Assembly: GCA_946558695.1 (NCBI GenBank)
Contig: CAMNTQ010000001.1
Span: 1 to 64,000, forward strand
Length of the DNA: 64,000 nucleotides
Origin: an uncultured Lachnospiraceae bacterium
GTDB taxonomy: Bacteria; Bacillota; Clostridia; Lachnospirales; Lachnospiraceae
Direction of reading: 5' to 3'
Every line of letters begins with the position of its first letter. Positions within the stretch are counted from its first letter, which is position 1. The notes under the pieces are model-generated. The model saw only the letters and a list, made by a program, of their open reading frames with translations. It searched no databases and was not told the origin of the DNA. Made by a program: the position numbers and the translations under genes. Shown piece by piece: positions 1 to 10,100 of this stretch.

Positions 1-270
<270 letters not shown>

Positions 271-308
271 GCCTTTTTAGACAAAACCTCCTGACAAAAT
301 TCTGACAT

Positions 309-338
309 AAAAGCAGGCCGACGACGACCTGCTTTTTT
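309..338 (-). terminator. Rho-independent terminator of the NlpC/P60 gene
   Basis: Inverted repeat AAAAGCAGG...CCTGCTTTTTT just downstream of the minus-strand stop at 376; U-rich on both sides. Confidence 0.7.
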
Positions 339-375
339 AATCCATATTAACAACAAACAACCATAATCATCTTAC

Positions 376-1959
376 CTACCAGTATCTCCTTACAGCCAGT
401 ACGGTACGATAATTCGCTGGTGATGAAATCTTGATACCGCCTCTTGGATACGGTGCACTGTTAGATGCATGCACAATCTTATTATTTCCTATATAAATAG
501 CTACATGACCGCTGTAACAAATAACATCTCCCGGCTTTCTGTCCGCATAGCTTACAGATTTACCGCTTCGCCGGATCGCACCTGACGTCCGAGGTGTAGA
601 AATACCGAATTTCCTATGTATCTGCTGAACAAATCCCGAGCAATCAATACCATTAGTCAGGCTGCTTCCGCCGTATACATACTTATTCCCGATATAGTTA
701 CATCCCATATCCGCGATCTGCTGCCCTAACGAAGCATTACTCGGCTTTGAATCTGCATCATCCTGCTTATCATTGCTGTCCTGTTTATCTTCATCCTTCT
801 GCTTATTACCGCTATCTTGTTTATTTTCATCATTCTGTTTTGTGTCGTTGCTTTGCTTATCTCCGTCGTCCTGTCTGTCATCATTCTGTTCCTGATCATG
901 CTTTTCATCATCATTATCACTGCTTGATGATTCCGTTGGTTTCGATTCAGAAGCGTCTCCTTCACCATTGGAAGTATCTGATGAATCTGAGACAGACTGA
1001 TCATTAGACTGCTCGTTATCTTCTGCCTGCGCTCGGCGCTCAGCTTCTGCCGCTTCCTGTTCCTCTCTTGCAGCCGCTTCCGCAGCCTCTGCTGCTGCCT
1101 GCTCTCTTGCGGCCGCTTCCGCAGCCTCTGCCGCCCGTTGTTCTTCCTCAATACGTCTCAGCTCTGCTGCCGCTGCTTCCTTCGCCTGCACAAGCTGGCT
1201 ATCAAAGTCTTTAATCTGACTCCTCATCTGTGTTAACGTAGTCTCAAGATTCTCTTTTTGCACAACCATCTCTTCAGACAAAGCCTGCATCTCTGCCTGA
1301 CCTTCTTCCAGATTATCTTTCAACTCCGCAACTTCGTTCTTAGTTTCTACATACTTATCAAGCATCTTGCGGTCATAATCATGTACTTTCTGTATGTACT
1401 CAGCCTTGCTCACTAGTTCCGAATAAGACTTAACGTCAACAAGCGTAGATAATAGCCCCTCGTCTCCCTCTTCATACATATATTTAATACGGAGCTTCAT
1501 ATCCTCATACTGTTGCTTCTCCTTTGCCTCCGCGTCCTTAAGGTCAATCTCCGCTTCACCGATTCTCTTTTCCTGTGTCTCCATATCCTTCTGTAATGCA
1601 TCATAATCCACAAGAAGTCCAACCAGCTCATTATTAACACTATTTGCCTGCGCTTCTGCTTCGCTCTTTTGCTGTTCAAGCGCTTCTACCTGTGCCTCTG
1701 CCTGCGCTTCTGCCTCACTCTTTTTCTGTTCGTACGCCTCTGACTGCGTCCCTGTTTCCGCTTCTGAGGCCGTCTGTGTTTCAGAGGCTGTCTGCGTCTC
1801 TGCTCCCGTCTGTGTTTCTGCTTCTGCCTGACTTTTCTTTTGTTCAAGCGATTCTACATCGTCTTGAGGTGTAGCCAGAACAGGCGTTACAACTAAAGAA
1901 CTCATCACGACCGTTGTGATGAGCGTCTGTAATAAACGTCTTTTCATATCCTCACCCAT
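376..1959 (-). CDS. NlpC/P60 family peptidoglycan hydrolase with N-terminal coiled coil and long low-complexity linker
   Basis: Signal-like N-terminus, coiled-coil region, D/N/K/Q-rich linker, C-terminal YVYGGSSLTNGIDCSGFVQQ...GHVAIYIGNNKIVHAS. Confidence 0.9.
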   Translation of the reverse strand: MGEDMKRRLLQTLITTVVMSSLVVTPVLATPQDDVESLEQKKSQAEAETQTGAETQTASETQTASEAETGTQSEAYEQKKSEAEAQAEAQVEALEQQKSEAEAQANSVNNELVGLLVDYDALQKDMETQEKRIGEAEIDLKDAEAKEKQQYEDMKLRIKYMYEEGDEGLLSTLVDVKSYSELVSKAEYIQKVHDYDRKMLDKYVETKNEVAELKDNLEEGQAEMQALSEEMVVQKENLETTLTQMRSQIKDFDSQLVQAKEAAAAELRRIEEEQRAAEAAEAAAREQAAAEAAEAAAREEQEAAEAERRAQAEDNEQSNDQSVSDSSDTSNGEGDASESKPTESSSSDNDDEKHDQEQNDDRQDDGDKQSNDTKQNDENKQDSGNKQKDEDKQDSNDKQDDADSKPSNASLGQQIADMGCNYIGNKYVYGGSSLTNGIDCSGFVQQIHRKFGISTPRTSGAIRRSGKSVSYADRKPGDVICYSGHVAIYIGNNKIVHASNSAPYPRGGIKISSPANYRTVLAVRRYW

Positions 1960-2097
1960 CCTATTAATTATACTGTTATCTTGTTATACGCCCCCGCATA
2001 CTCAAAGTTAGGATACTACATTTTTTTACCTTTTTCAATGTTTTTACCCGAATTTCCAAAAAATTCAAAAACAGGCAACAGTTTTGCAATATAAATA

Positions 2098-2121
2098 ATG
2101 GGCGGTAAAACTACCGCCCCA
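2098..2121 (-). terminator. Candidate terminator hairpin
   Basis: GGGGCGGTAGTTTTACCGCCC on the minus strand followed by ATTATTT, downstream of the 2177-3406 CDS. Confidence 0.6.
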
Positions 2122-2176
2122 ACTGCTGTTACGCAGCCAAAATCCACGTTCTTAAATCCTGTATATTATATAAAAC

Positions 2177-3406
2177 CTACCAATATCTTCTATACCATGC
2201 GGCACCGCCACGCACGCTGGAAACACTGGAAATTTTTACAACATCACCTGTTCGGGGCGCATGTATCATCTTGCCGCCGCCAATATAGATACCAACATGC
2301 CCTGCATAACACACAACATCGCCCGCCTGAGGACTTGAAACGCTCTTACCTCCGCTTCCTTGGGAACCTGAAGAGTGTGAAAGACTGATACCCGCCGCTC
2401 GATGACAGTACATTACTAGACCGGAACAGTCAAACCCTGACGGACTGGAACCCGAATATACATACGGCACGCCAAGCTGTCCATAAGCTGCACTGACAAT
2501 AGCACTTGCTGCTGCAGCGCCGCCGCCGCTTGACGAACTATCATCATCACTGCTCCCCTTATTATCATTTGAATCAGTCTTACTGCTTCCTTTATTATCA
2601 TTCGAATCAGTCTTACTACTATCTGATGCCTTATCATTATCGGCAGTTCCGCCATCCGTAGTTCCGCTGTCTGCAGAACTGTCATTATCGTTACCGCTGT
2701 CATCCGTCTTACTGCTGACAGAACCGTTATCTTGAGCCGCTTTTTCTGCCGCTTTACGCTCCTCTGCTTCACGGCGCGCTCTTTCTTCCTCCTCAGCCTT
2801 ACGTGCGGCTTCTGCGACGGCCTCCTGAAGTTGTACATCCAAGTCAGCAACTTCTGCACGCTTTGAGACGATCATTTCATTCAAATCGTCTTCCTGTGCT
2901 TCATACTCTGTCTGCAAGCCCTCCATATCCTTTTTTTCTTTTTCAAGCTTTGTCTTAAGGTTGGAAACCTTTTCCTTTGTCTCAATATATTCGTTCAGCT
3001 TTTCTCTGTCATATGCATGAACCTTCTGAACATATTCCGCCTTATTCATCAGATCAGAAAAATCTTTCGCATTTACAAGTGCTTCCAGCGCACTGGCATC
3101 TCCCTGCTCATACATATATCTAATCCGAAGCTTCATATCTTCATACTGCTGTTTCTCCACTTTTTTTGCATCACCAAGCTCAACCGTCACCGTATCAATC
3201 TCTTGACCGGTCTTAATTAGATTCCTCTCAAGCTTGTCTATATTCCCCACGATCTTTGTCAGTTCAGCCTTCAAAGAGTTTACTTCTCCCTGTGCAGACT
3301 CTTTACTTTTCTTCAACTGATCTACCGTAGGGGCTGCCGAAACAGGCATAACAACTAACGACCCTGCCATTACAGCGGTCAATACCCTTGTCCCAAATCT
3401 TTTCAT
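2177..3406 (-). CDS. NlpC/P60 family peptidoglycan hydrolase (paralog of the previous gene)
   Basis: Same architecture: signal peptide, coiled coil containing QQYEDMKLRIRYMYEQGD, linker, SGSSPSGFDCSGLVMYC...GHVGIYIGGGKMIHAP. Confidence 0.9.
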   Translation of the reverse strand: MKRFGTRVLTAVMAGSLVVMPVSAAPTVDQLKKSKESAQGEVNSLKAELTKIVGNIDKLERNLIKTGQEIDTVTVELGDAKKVEKQQYEDMKLRIRYMYEQGDASALEALVNAKDFSDLMNKAEYVQKVHAYDREKLNEYIETKEKVSNLKTKLEKEKKDMEGLQTEYEAQEDDLNEMIVSKRAEVADLDVQLQEAVAEAARKAEEEERARREAEERKAAEKAAQDNGSVSSKTDDSGNDNDSSADSGTTDGGTADNDKASDSSKTDSNDNKGSSKTDSNDNKGSSDDDSSSSGGGAAAASAIVSAAYGQLGVPYVYSGSSPSGFDCSGLVMYCHRAAGISLSHSSGSQGSGGKSVSSPQAGDVVCYAGHVGIYIGGGKMIHAPRTGDVVKISSVSSVRGGAAWYRRYW

Positions 3407-3519
3407 TATAAAATCATCCTCAAAATATGTATTCTATGGACGTAAAACACCCATATTTAGTATGATTATACCCCCTTCGCTTTGTTTTTGCAATATTTTT
3501 ATTAGAGATTTTGCAGGTT

Positions 3520-3843
3520 TTAAACTTTCATCATTTTTTCAAACCGAAACATCCCGCCGCCCTCTTCATCCTCTTTTGAAAACACTCTTGCGTTTCCTAC
3601 CGAAGATGATATTATTATATTCAATTTTATTTTTGTCCCATCTTCTGATATAGAATAGCTTGTTAATACTACATCCGTTCTTTTCTTTAATCCCCCGGCA
3701 AAAAACAATATCATAATAATGACTATAAATAATATCATTAATGCTGCTATTATTTTTTCATTTTCCCCTTTCCGCTCATCGCCTGCATTTGTTTTACTTT
3801 TTCTTGTTCCTTCCTCGAAAAGTTTTAACGGTTCCCAAAGCAT
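3520..3843 (-). CDS. Small membrane protein of unknown function
   Basis: One hydrophobic segment (IIAALMILFIVIIMILFFAGG) followed by a short extracytoplasmic domain. Confidence 0.5.
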   Translation of the reverse strand: MLWEPLKLFEEGTRKSKTNAGDERKGENEKIIAALMILFIVIIMILFFAGGLKKRTDVVLTSYSISEDGTKIKLNIIISSSVGNARVFSKEDEEGGGMFRFEKMMKV

Positions 3844-4038
3844 TTCTTAAAGAATCCGAATCCTGCACACATTTTTATAAGGAACAATTTTCCTCTCTGC
3901 ACATCGCTTTCTTGTAAAAACACGTCAAAAGAATCATACGTCCTGTCTTCATAGTCCTTCATACTTCCATTCCCAATCCTATTAACAGAATAACAAATTC
4001 TACGATTCCAGCAAATACATTTCCATCGCTATACAGAT

Positions 4039-5427
4039 CTATTTTTCAATCCCAATCTGCGACGGGTTATCCAGAAGTTTTCCTTTGCAGTCGAATCTGG
4101 AACCATGGCACGGACATTCCCATGCAGACTCATCAGGATTCCAAGAAAGTTTACAGCCAAGATGCGGACACCGTATGGAAACCTCCAAGACATCTCCATG
4201 CTTTACACGATAGTCCGTTCGTTTTATTGAAGTTATCTGTTTTGCAAAATTTGCCGCCGTAATGCCTGTATTTACCGCAAACTCTTTCATTGCCAGACCG
4301 GATATCTGACGCTGCGGTGAAAATACATCTGCTTCCGGCGCCTCTTTTCCCTCGCACATCTCAGACAGAATCTTTGCGCTTACCATAGCAGAAGTCATTC
4401 CCCACTTCCCAAATCCTGTCGCAACATACCAATCCTTCGCCCTCTTATCAAAAACTCCGATAAAAGGAAGATGATCCAATGTAATGCAGTCCTGCGCAGA
4501 CCATCTGGCAACTTCTTTTGCACCCGGAAACAAATCTTTTGCCTTATCTTCGATCATCCTGTACTTTCCGCCTTCCTTATTGTTTCCTGTGCGATGGCTT
4601 CCGCCGCCAAGCAGTAAAAGATTACCTTCTGTGCGAAAGGAATAACCGTCCTGATCAATACCAAGATAACACCCCGCCGGACACAGAGCATTTTCAAAAG
4701 CCACAACATAGCTGCGCTCCTGATGCATCCTTGCAAAATAATATCCCGGCAGATTTATAAATGGAAAATGGCAGGCAAAGATTACCTTTCCCGCCGTAAC
4801 TGTCCCATTCTTTGTAACAACACTGTTATTTCCCATGCTATGCCGCTCCACTTTCTCCACAGGAGTCTCCTCATAAATTTCCAGTCCTTTTGCAATTTCC
4901 TTCAAAAACTTTAATGGATGAAATCTTGCCTGATTCTGAAACTCTAATATGCCTTTTACTTCAAAAGGAAGTTCACACTCTGTCTGAAATCTTGCTGAAA
5001 TCCCCAGTCTCTGCGCAGCTTCCGCCTCTCTTTTCAAAACCTCTGTTTCTACACAAGAGTAAAGATTCGCAGAGCATTTTATAAAATCACATTCTATCTT
5101 TCTTTCCTTTACGATACGCTCATATTCGCCGATTGCCCATTCATTCATCAGCGCGTAATGTCTTGCCATCTCTTCCCCATAAATTCTGATCAGACGGTCA
5201 TAGATCAGATTATGCTGAGAAGTTATTTTCGCGGTGGTTCCCTTCGTCTGTCCGCCGCAGATGCGGTCCGCCTCCAAAATCACTGTACGAATCCCCTTTT
5301 CTTTCAAAAAATATGCCGTCAAAAGTCCTGTGATTCCCGCGCCGATCACCGCAGCATCCGCCTTCATATCTTTATGAAGCGGACTTCTCTTTTGAAAGGA
5401 TACTTCTTTTAACCATACAGATTCCAT
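4039..5427 (-). CDS. FAD-dependent oxidoreductase with C-terminal Rieske [2Fe-2S] domain
   Basis: ADAAVIGAGITGLLTAYFL dinucleotide-binding motif; C-terminal CPHLGCKLSWNPDESAWECPCHGSRFD Rieske ligands. Confidence 0.9.
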   Translation of the reverse strand: MESVWLKEVSFQKRSPLHKDMKADAAVIGAGITGLLTAYFLKEKGIRTVILEADRICGGQTKGTTAKITSQHNLIYDRLIRIYGEEMARHYALMNEWAIGEYERIVKERKIECDFIKCSANLYSCVETEVLKREAEAAQRLGISARFQTECELPFEVKGILEFQNQARFHPLKFLKEIAKGLEIYEETPVEKVERHSMGNNSVVTKNGTVTAGKVIFACHFPFINLPGYYFARMHQERSYVVAFENALCPAGCYLGIDQDGYSFRTEGNLLLLGGGSHRTGNNKEGGKYRMIEDKAKDLFPGAKEVARWSAQDCITLDHLPFIGVFDKRAKDWYVATGFGKWGMTSAMVSAKILSEMCEGKEAPEADVFSPQRQISGLAMKEFAVNTGITAANFAKQITSIKRTDYRVKHGDVLEVSIRCPHLGCKLSWNPDESAWECPCHGSRFDCKGKLLDNPSQIGIEK

Positions 5428-5594
5428 CTTAATATTTCTCCTCGTTTTCCATCAATGTTTTCTATAAATAAAGTTCCCCTATTACCAAAAAGTATACAGA
5501 CCATTACAGCCTGTATACTTTATGATTTGATAAAAGCACTCATTTACTTTAGCCTGTTAAAAGCTTTGTCTCTGAAAACAAGGCTGATCACCGC

Positions 5595-7103
5595 TTACTG
5601 TATATCCAGATTCGTATACCCCATCAGACTGACATCTACCTCTCTTGCCGCTTCGCGCCCTTCCCTGATCGCCCATACGACAAGCGACTGTCCCCGGTGC
5701 ATATCTCCCGCGGCGAATACATTCCTGACATTTGTACGATACTCTCCTTCCGGCGTTGCCACGTTGGTCCGTGCGTTCACCGACACGCCGAAAGCTTCTG
5801 TTACATACTCTTCGCTTCCAAGGAATCCTGCCGCAATTAAAACGAGATCAACCTCCACCGTATACTCGCTTCCGGCTATCTCCGCCATTGTCATGCGTCC
5901 GGTCTTCTCATCCTTTTTCGGTTCAAGCTTCACAAGTATCGCCTTGCAGACATGATTATTCTTATCCTTGTGAAATTCCTTTACCGTCGTCTGATACACT
6001 CTCGGATCGGCCCCGAACACAGCCGCCGCCTCTTCCTGGCCGTAATCAGTCTTGCATACTCTCGGCCACTCCGGCCACGGATTCATTTCCGTTCTCTCAT
6101 CCGGCGCTTTCGGCATCATCTCAAGCTGAAGCACGGATTTCGCACCGTGCCGCATGGAAGTACCCACGCAATCATTTCCCGTATCTCCGCCGCCAATGAC
6201 CATCACTTTTTTTCCTTTTGCGGAAATATAAGCGCCGTCCTTCAATTTCATATCATTCGCCCATAGAGCCTTTGTAGTAGATTTCAAGAAATCCACCGCG
6301 AAGTAAATACCCTTCGCATCTCTCCCCACGGCATTGATATCCCTTGGCTTCGACGCGCCGCAGCATAAAATCACCCGGTCGAACTCCTTTATAATAGAAG
6401 AAACCTTTTTCTCCTTCCCCACGTTGCAGTTTGTCTCAAAGGTAATTCCTTCTTCCTCCATAATCTTGATCTTACGGTCAATGATCTGCTTTTCCAGCTT
6501 CATATTGGGGATTCCGTAACGCAGAAGGCCGCCCGCCTTATCTTCCCGCTCGAATACAGTCACGCTGTGTCCTCTCCGATTCAGAAGATCTGCCGCCGCA
6601 AGACCGCTCGGTCCCGAACCAATGACTGCGACCTTCTTCCCGGTACGCACCTTCACCGGCTTCGCGGCAGCATACCCCTTCTCATAAGCATTTTCAATAA
6701 TCCCATACTCATTGGCCTTGGTAGATACCGCATCCCCGTTCAGTCCGCAGGTACAGGCCGCCTCGCAGAGAGCCGGGCACACCCTTGACGTGAATTCCGG
6801 GAAATTATTGGTCTTTTTAAGCCTAAGATATGCTTCCTCCCAGTTTCCATGATAGATCAAGTCATTCCACTCCGGCACAAGATTGTGCAAGGGACATCCG
6901 CTTGCCATACCCATGATCATCTGCCCTGACTGACAGAACGGCACGCCGCAGGACATGCACCGGGCGCCCTGACGCTCCTGCTCTTCTTTGGAGAGAGGCG
7001 TGTGAAATTCCTGAAAGTGTCTGATTCTTGACTTCGGCGCCTCCGCACGTTTATCCTGCCTTTCATAATCTATAAATCCTGTCGGTTTTCCCATCTCACT
7101 CAC
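5595..7103 (-). CDS. gltD: Glutamate synthase small subunit
   Basis: Cys-rich N-terminus CMSCGVPFCQSG...CPLHNLVPEWNDLIY, GSGPSGLAAADLL; adjacent to gltB. Confidence 0.95.
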   Translation of the reverse strand: MSEMGKPTGFIDYERQDKRAEAPKSRIRHFQEFHTPLSKEEQERQGARCMSCGVPFCQSGQMIMGMASGCPLHNLVPEWNDLIYHGNWEEAYLRLKKTNNFPEFTSRVCPALCEAACTCGLNGDAVSTKANEYGIIENAYEKGYAAAKPVKVRTGKKVAVIGSGPSGLAAADLLNRRGHSVTVFEREDKAGGLLRYGIPNMKLEKQIIDRKIKIMEEEGITFETNCNVGKEKKVSSIIKEFDRVILCCGASKPRDINAVGRDAKGIYFAVDFLKSTTKALWANDMKLKDGAYISAKGKKVMVIGGGDTGNDCVGTSMRHGAKSVLQLEMMPKAPDERTEMNPWPEWPRVCKTDYGQEEAAAVFGADPRVYQTTVKEFHKDKNNHVCKAILVKLEPKKDEKTGRMTMAEIAGSEYTVEVDLVLIAAGFLGSEEYVTEAFGVSVNARTNVATPEGEYRTNVRNVFAAGDMHRGQSLVVWAIREGREAAREVDVSLMGYTNLDIQ

Positions 7104-7106
7104 CCC

Positions 7107-10100
7107 CTAAAGCTTTCCTTCTTTAATCTCATAAAATGCTTCGATCTTGGCCTGCTCACTGCTCATTCCCTGCTCCTCCATCTGAAGGATTCTTGTCATC
7201 ATCTTCTCGTAATCAACCGGAATGATCTTCTTAAATTTTGGCAGATAATCGGTAAAACGTTCTAAAATCTTCTTTCCGACTTCTGAATTGGTATAAGCTG
7301 CGTGCTCCTCAATCATACCTTTCAGTTCATTGACATCATACTTAGAAGTCACTTTCTGAATCAGCACCATCTGTTTGTTCACATTCTGGTAAAGGCTGCT
7401 GTCCATATCCAGCACGTAGGCGACTCCTCCACTCATTCCTGCCGCAAAGTTCTTCCCGGTTTTGCCGAGTATCGCCACGCGCCCGCCTGTCATATATTCA
7501 CATCCATGATCGCCCACGCCTTCTACTACCGCGGCCGCACCGGAATTTCGAACTGCAAACCGCTCGCCCGCGACGCCGTTGATGAACGCCTTACCGCTGG
7601 TGGCGCCGTAGAGCGCTACATTTCCGATGATAATATTCTCATCATGTTTGTACTTTACGCCTCTCGGCGGATAGACGATCAGTTTCCCGCCGGACAATCC
7701 CTTGCCGAAGTAATCGTTGCTGTCTCCTACAAGCTCAAGCGTCAAGCCTTTTGGAATAAACGCGCCGAAAGACTGCCCGCCTGCGCCCTTGCATTTTACC
7801 ACGTAACTGTCATCCTCAAGCCCTTTTGGATACCTCTTTGTAATCTCAGAACCGAAAATCGTGCCGAATGTCCGGTTGATATTGCTTACATCTACTTCGA
7901 TACTTCTCTTCTGCTTCTTATCCAGCGCCGGGAGAAGCTTCTTAACAAGAACTTTCTCATCCAGCGTTTTCTCAAGCTCAAAATCAAACACCTTTTTCGG
8001 ATTAAATATCATCGGCGTCTTCGTCCCCTCATATGGATTGTACAAAATCTGGGACAAGTCCAGAGCCGCCGCGCGTTCAGAAAGAGGCGCATCCTTCACT
8101 TTCAGAAGGTCTGTCCTTCCCACCAGTTCATCGATCGTCCGCACGCCAAGATCCGCCATATATTCTCTTAAATTCTCTGCGATAAACCGCATAAAGTTCA
8201 CTACATACTCCGGCTTTCCTGTAAATCTCCTGCGGAGCTTCGGATTCTGAGTAGCCACGCCCACCGGACAGGTATCCAGATTGCACACACGCATCATCAC
8301 ACAGCCCATTGTAACAAGAGGCGCCGTCGCAAAGCCGAATTCTTCAGCCCCCAGAATAGCGGCAATCGCCACATCGCGCCCACTCATAAGCTTACCGTCC
8401 GTCTCAATCCTTACCTGTTCTCTCAGGCCATTCTGAATCAGCGTCTGGTGGGTCTCCGCAAGCCCAAGCTCCCACGGAAGACCTGCGTTATGGATGGAGC
8501 TCTTCGGCGCGGCGCCTGTCCCCCCGTCATATCCGGAGATCAGGATCAACCCGGCGCCTGCCTTTGCCACGCCTGCGGCCACGGTTCCTACGCCTGCTTC
8601 CGATACCAGCTTTACGGAAATCCTTGCATTTTTATTGGCATTCTTACAATCGTAGATCAGCTGCGCCAAATCCTCTATCGAATAAATATCATGATGGGGC
8701 GGCGGTGAGATCAGGCTCACTCCCGGCGTGGAATGCCTCGTCTTCGCGATCCACGGATACACTTTTCCGCCCGGAAGATGCCCGCCTTCCCCGGGCTTTG
8801 CTCCCTGTGCCATCTTAATCTGGATCTCTTTGGCGCTCACAAGGTATCTTGACGTCACGCCGAAACGTCCCGACGCAACCTGCTTAATCGCTGAACAGCG
8901 GTTGCTGTCCAGCCGGTCAATCTCTTCCCCGCCTTCCCCGCTGTTGGATTTCCCATGCAGTTGATTCATTGCAATTGCCAGCGTCTCATGAGCCTCTTTG
9001 GAGATAGAACCATAGGACATAGCGCCCGTCTTAAACCTTGTCACGATAGAATCTACGCTTTCAACCTCCTCAATCGGCACTCCTTTCTTCGGATAATTGA
9101 AATCAAGCTGACCTCTCAGGTTAATATGTGCCCCTTCTTCATTCACCATCTTTGTATACTGCTTGAACAGTTCATAGTCGCCCCGCCTTGTCGCCTGCTG
9201 GAGCATATGAATCGTCTGCGGGTTATATAGGTGCCTCTCTCCGCCGCTCTTCGACTTATGCTGCCCCACGCTGTTAAGAGAAAGGTCAACCTCCAGTCCC
9301 AGTGGATCAAAAGCCTCAGAATGTCTCGCCACATAGTCCTCGGCGATTTCCTCAATTCCGATTCCGCCCACACAGCTTACCGTATCGGTAAAATATTTTT
9401 GTATAAATGCTTCCTTAAGCCCAATCGCCTCGAATATCTTCGCTCCCTGATAGGACTGGATCGTAGAAATCCCCATCTTAGAGGCAATCTTTACGATTCC
9501 GCCAAGAACCGCACGGTTATAATCATCAACCGCAGCATAAAAATCCTTGTGAAGCATATTGGTGTCGATCAGCTGCCGGATCGTCTCATGAGCAAGATAC
9601 GGATTCACCGCACAGGCGCCATAGCCCAAAAGCGTTGCAAAGTGATGTACCTCTCTCGGCTCTCCGGTTTCCAGAATGATTGCGACAGAGGTTCTCTTCT
9701 TCGTGCGTACAAGATGCTGCTGCAGTCCCGACAGCGCCAACAATGACGGCATCGCAACATGATATTCATCTACGCCCCTGTCAGAAAGAATAAGAATATT
9801 CGCGCCGCCCCTTATCGCACGGTCAACCTCAACAAACAGATAATCAATCGCCTTCTCAAGACCTGAATTTTTATAATAAACGATTGGAATCTCTGCCACT
9901 TGGAATCCTTCCGCTTTCATATTCTTAATCTTCAGCAGATCCGTATTCGTAAGAATCGGGTTGTCCACTTTCAGCATCTTACAGTTTTCAGCCCTTTCTT
10001 CCAGAAGATTCCCATCTTCACCGATATAGACTGTAGTAGAAGTAACAATCTCCTCACGGATCGCATCAATCGGAGGATTCGTAACCTGTGCAAATAACTG

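Noticed and set aside
7302-8171. 289-aa plus-strand ORF opposite gltB
   Set aside because: Antisense to a highly conserved gltB region; no recognisable domain.
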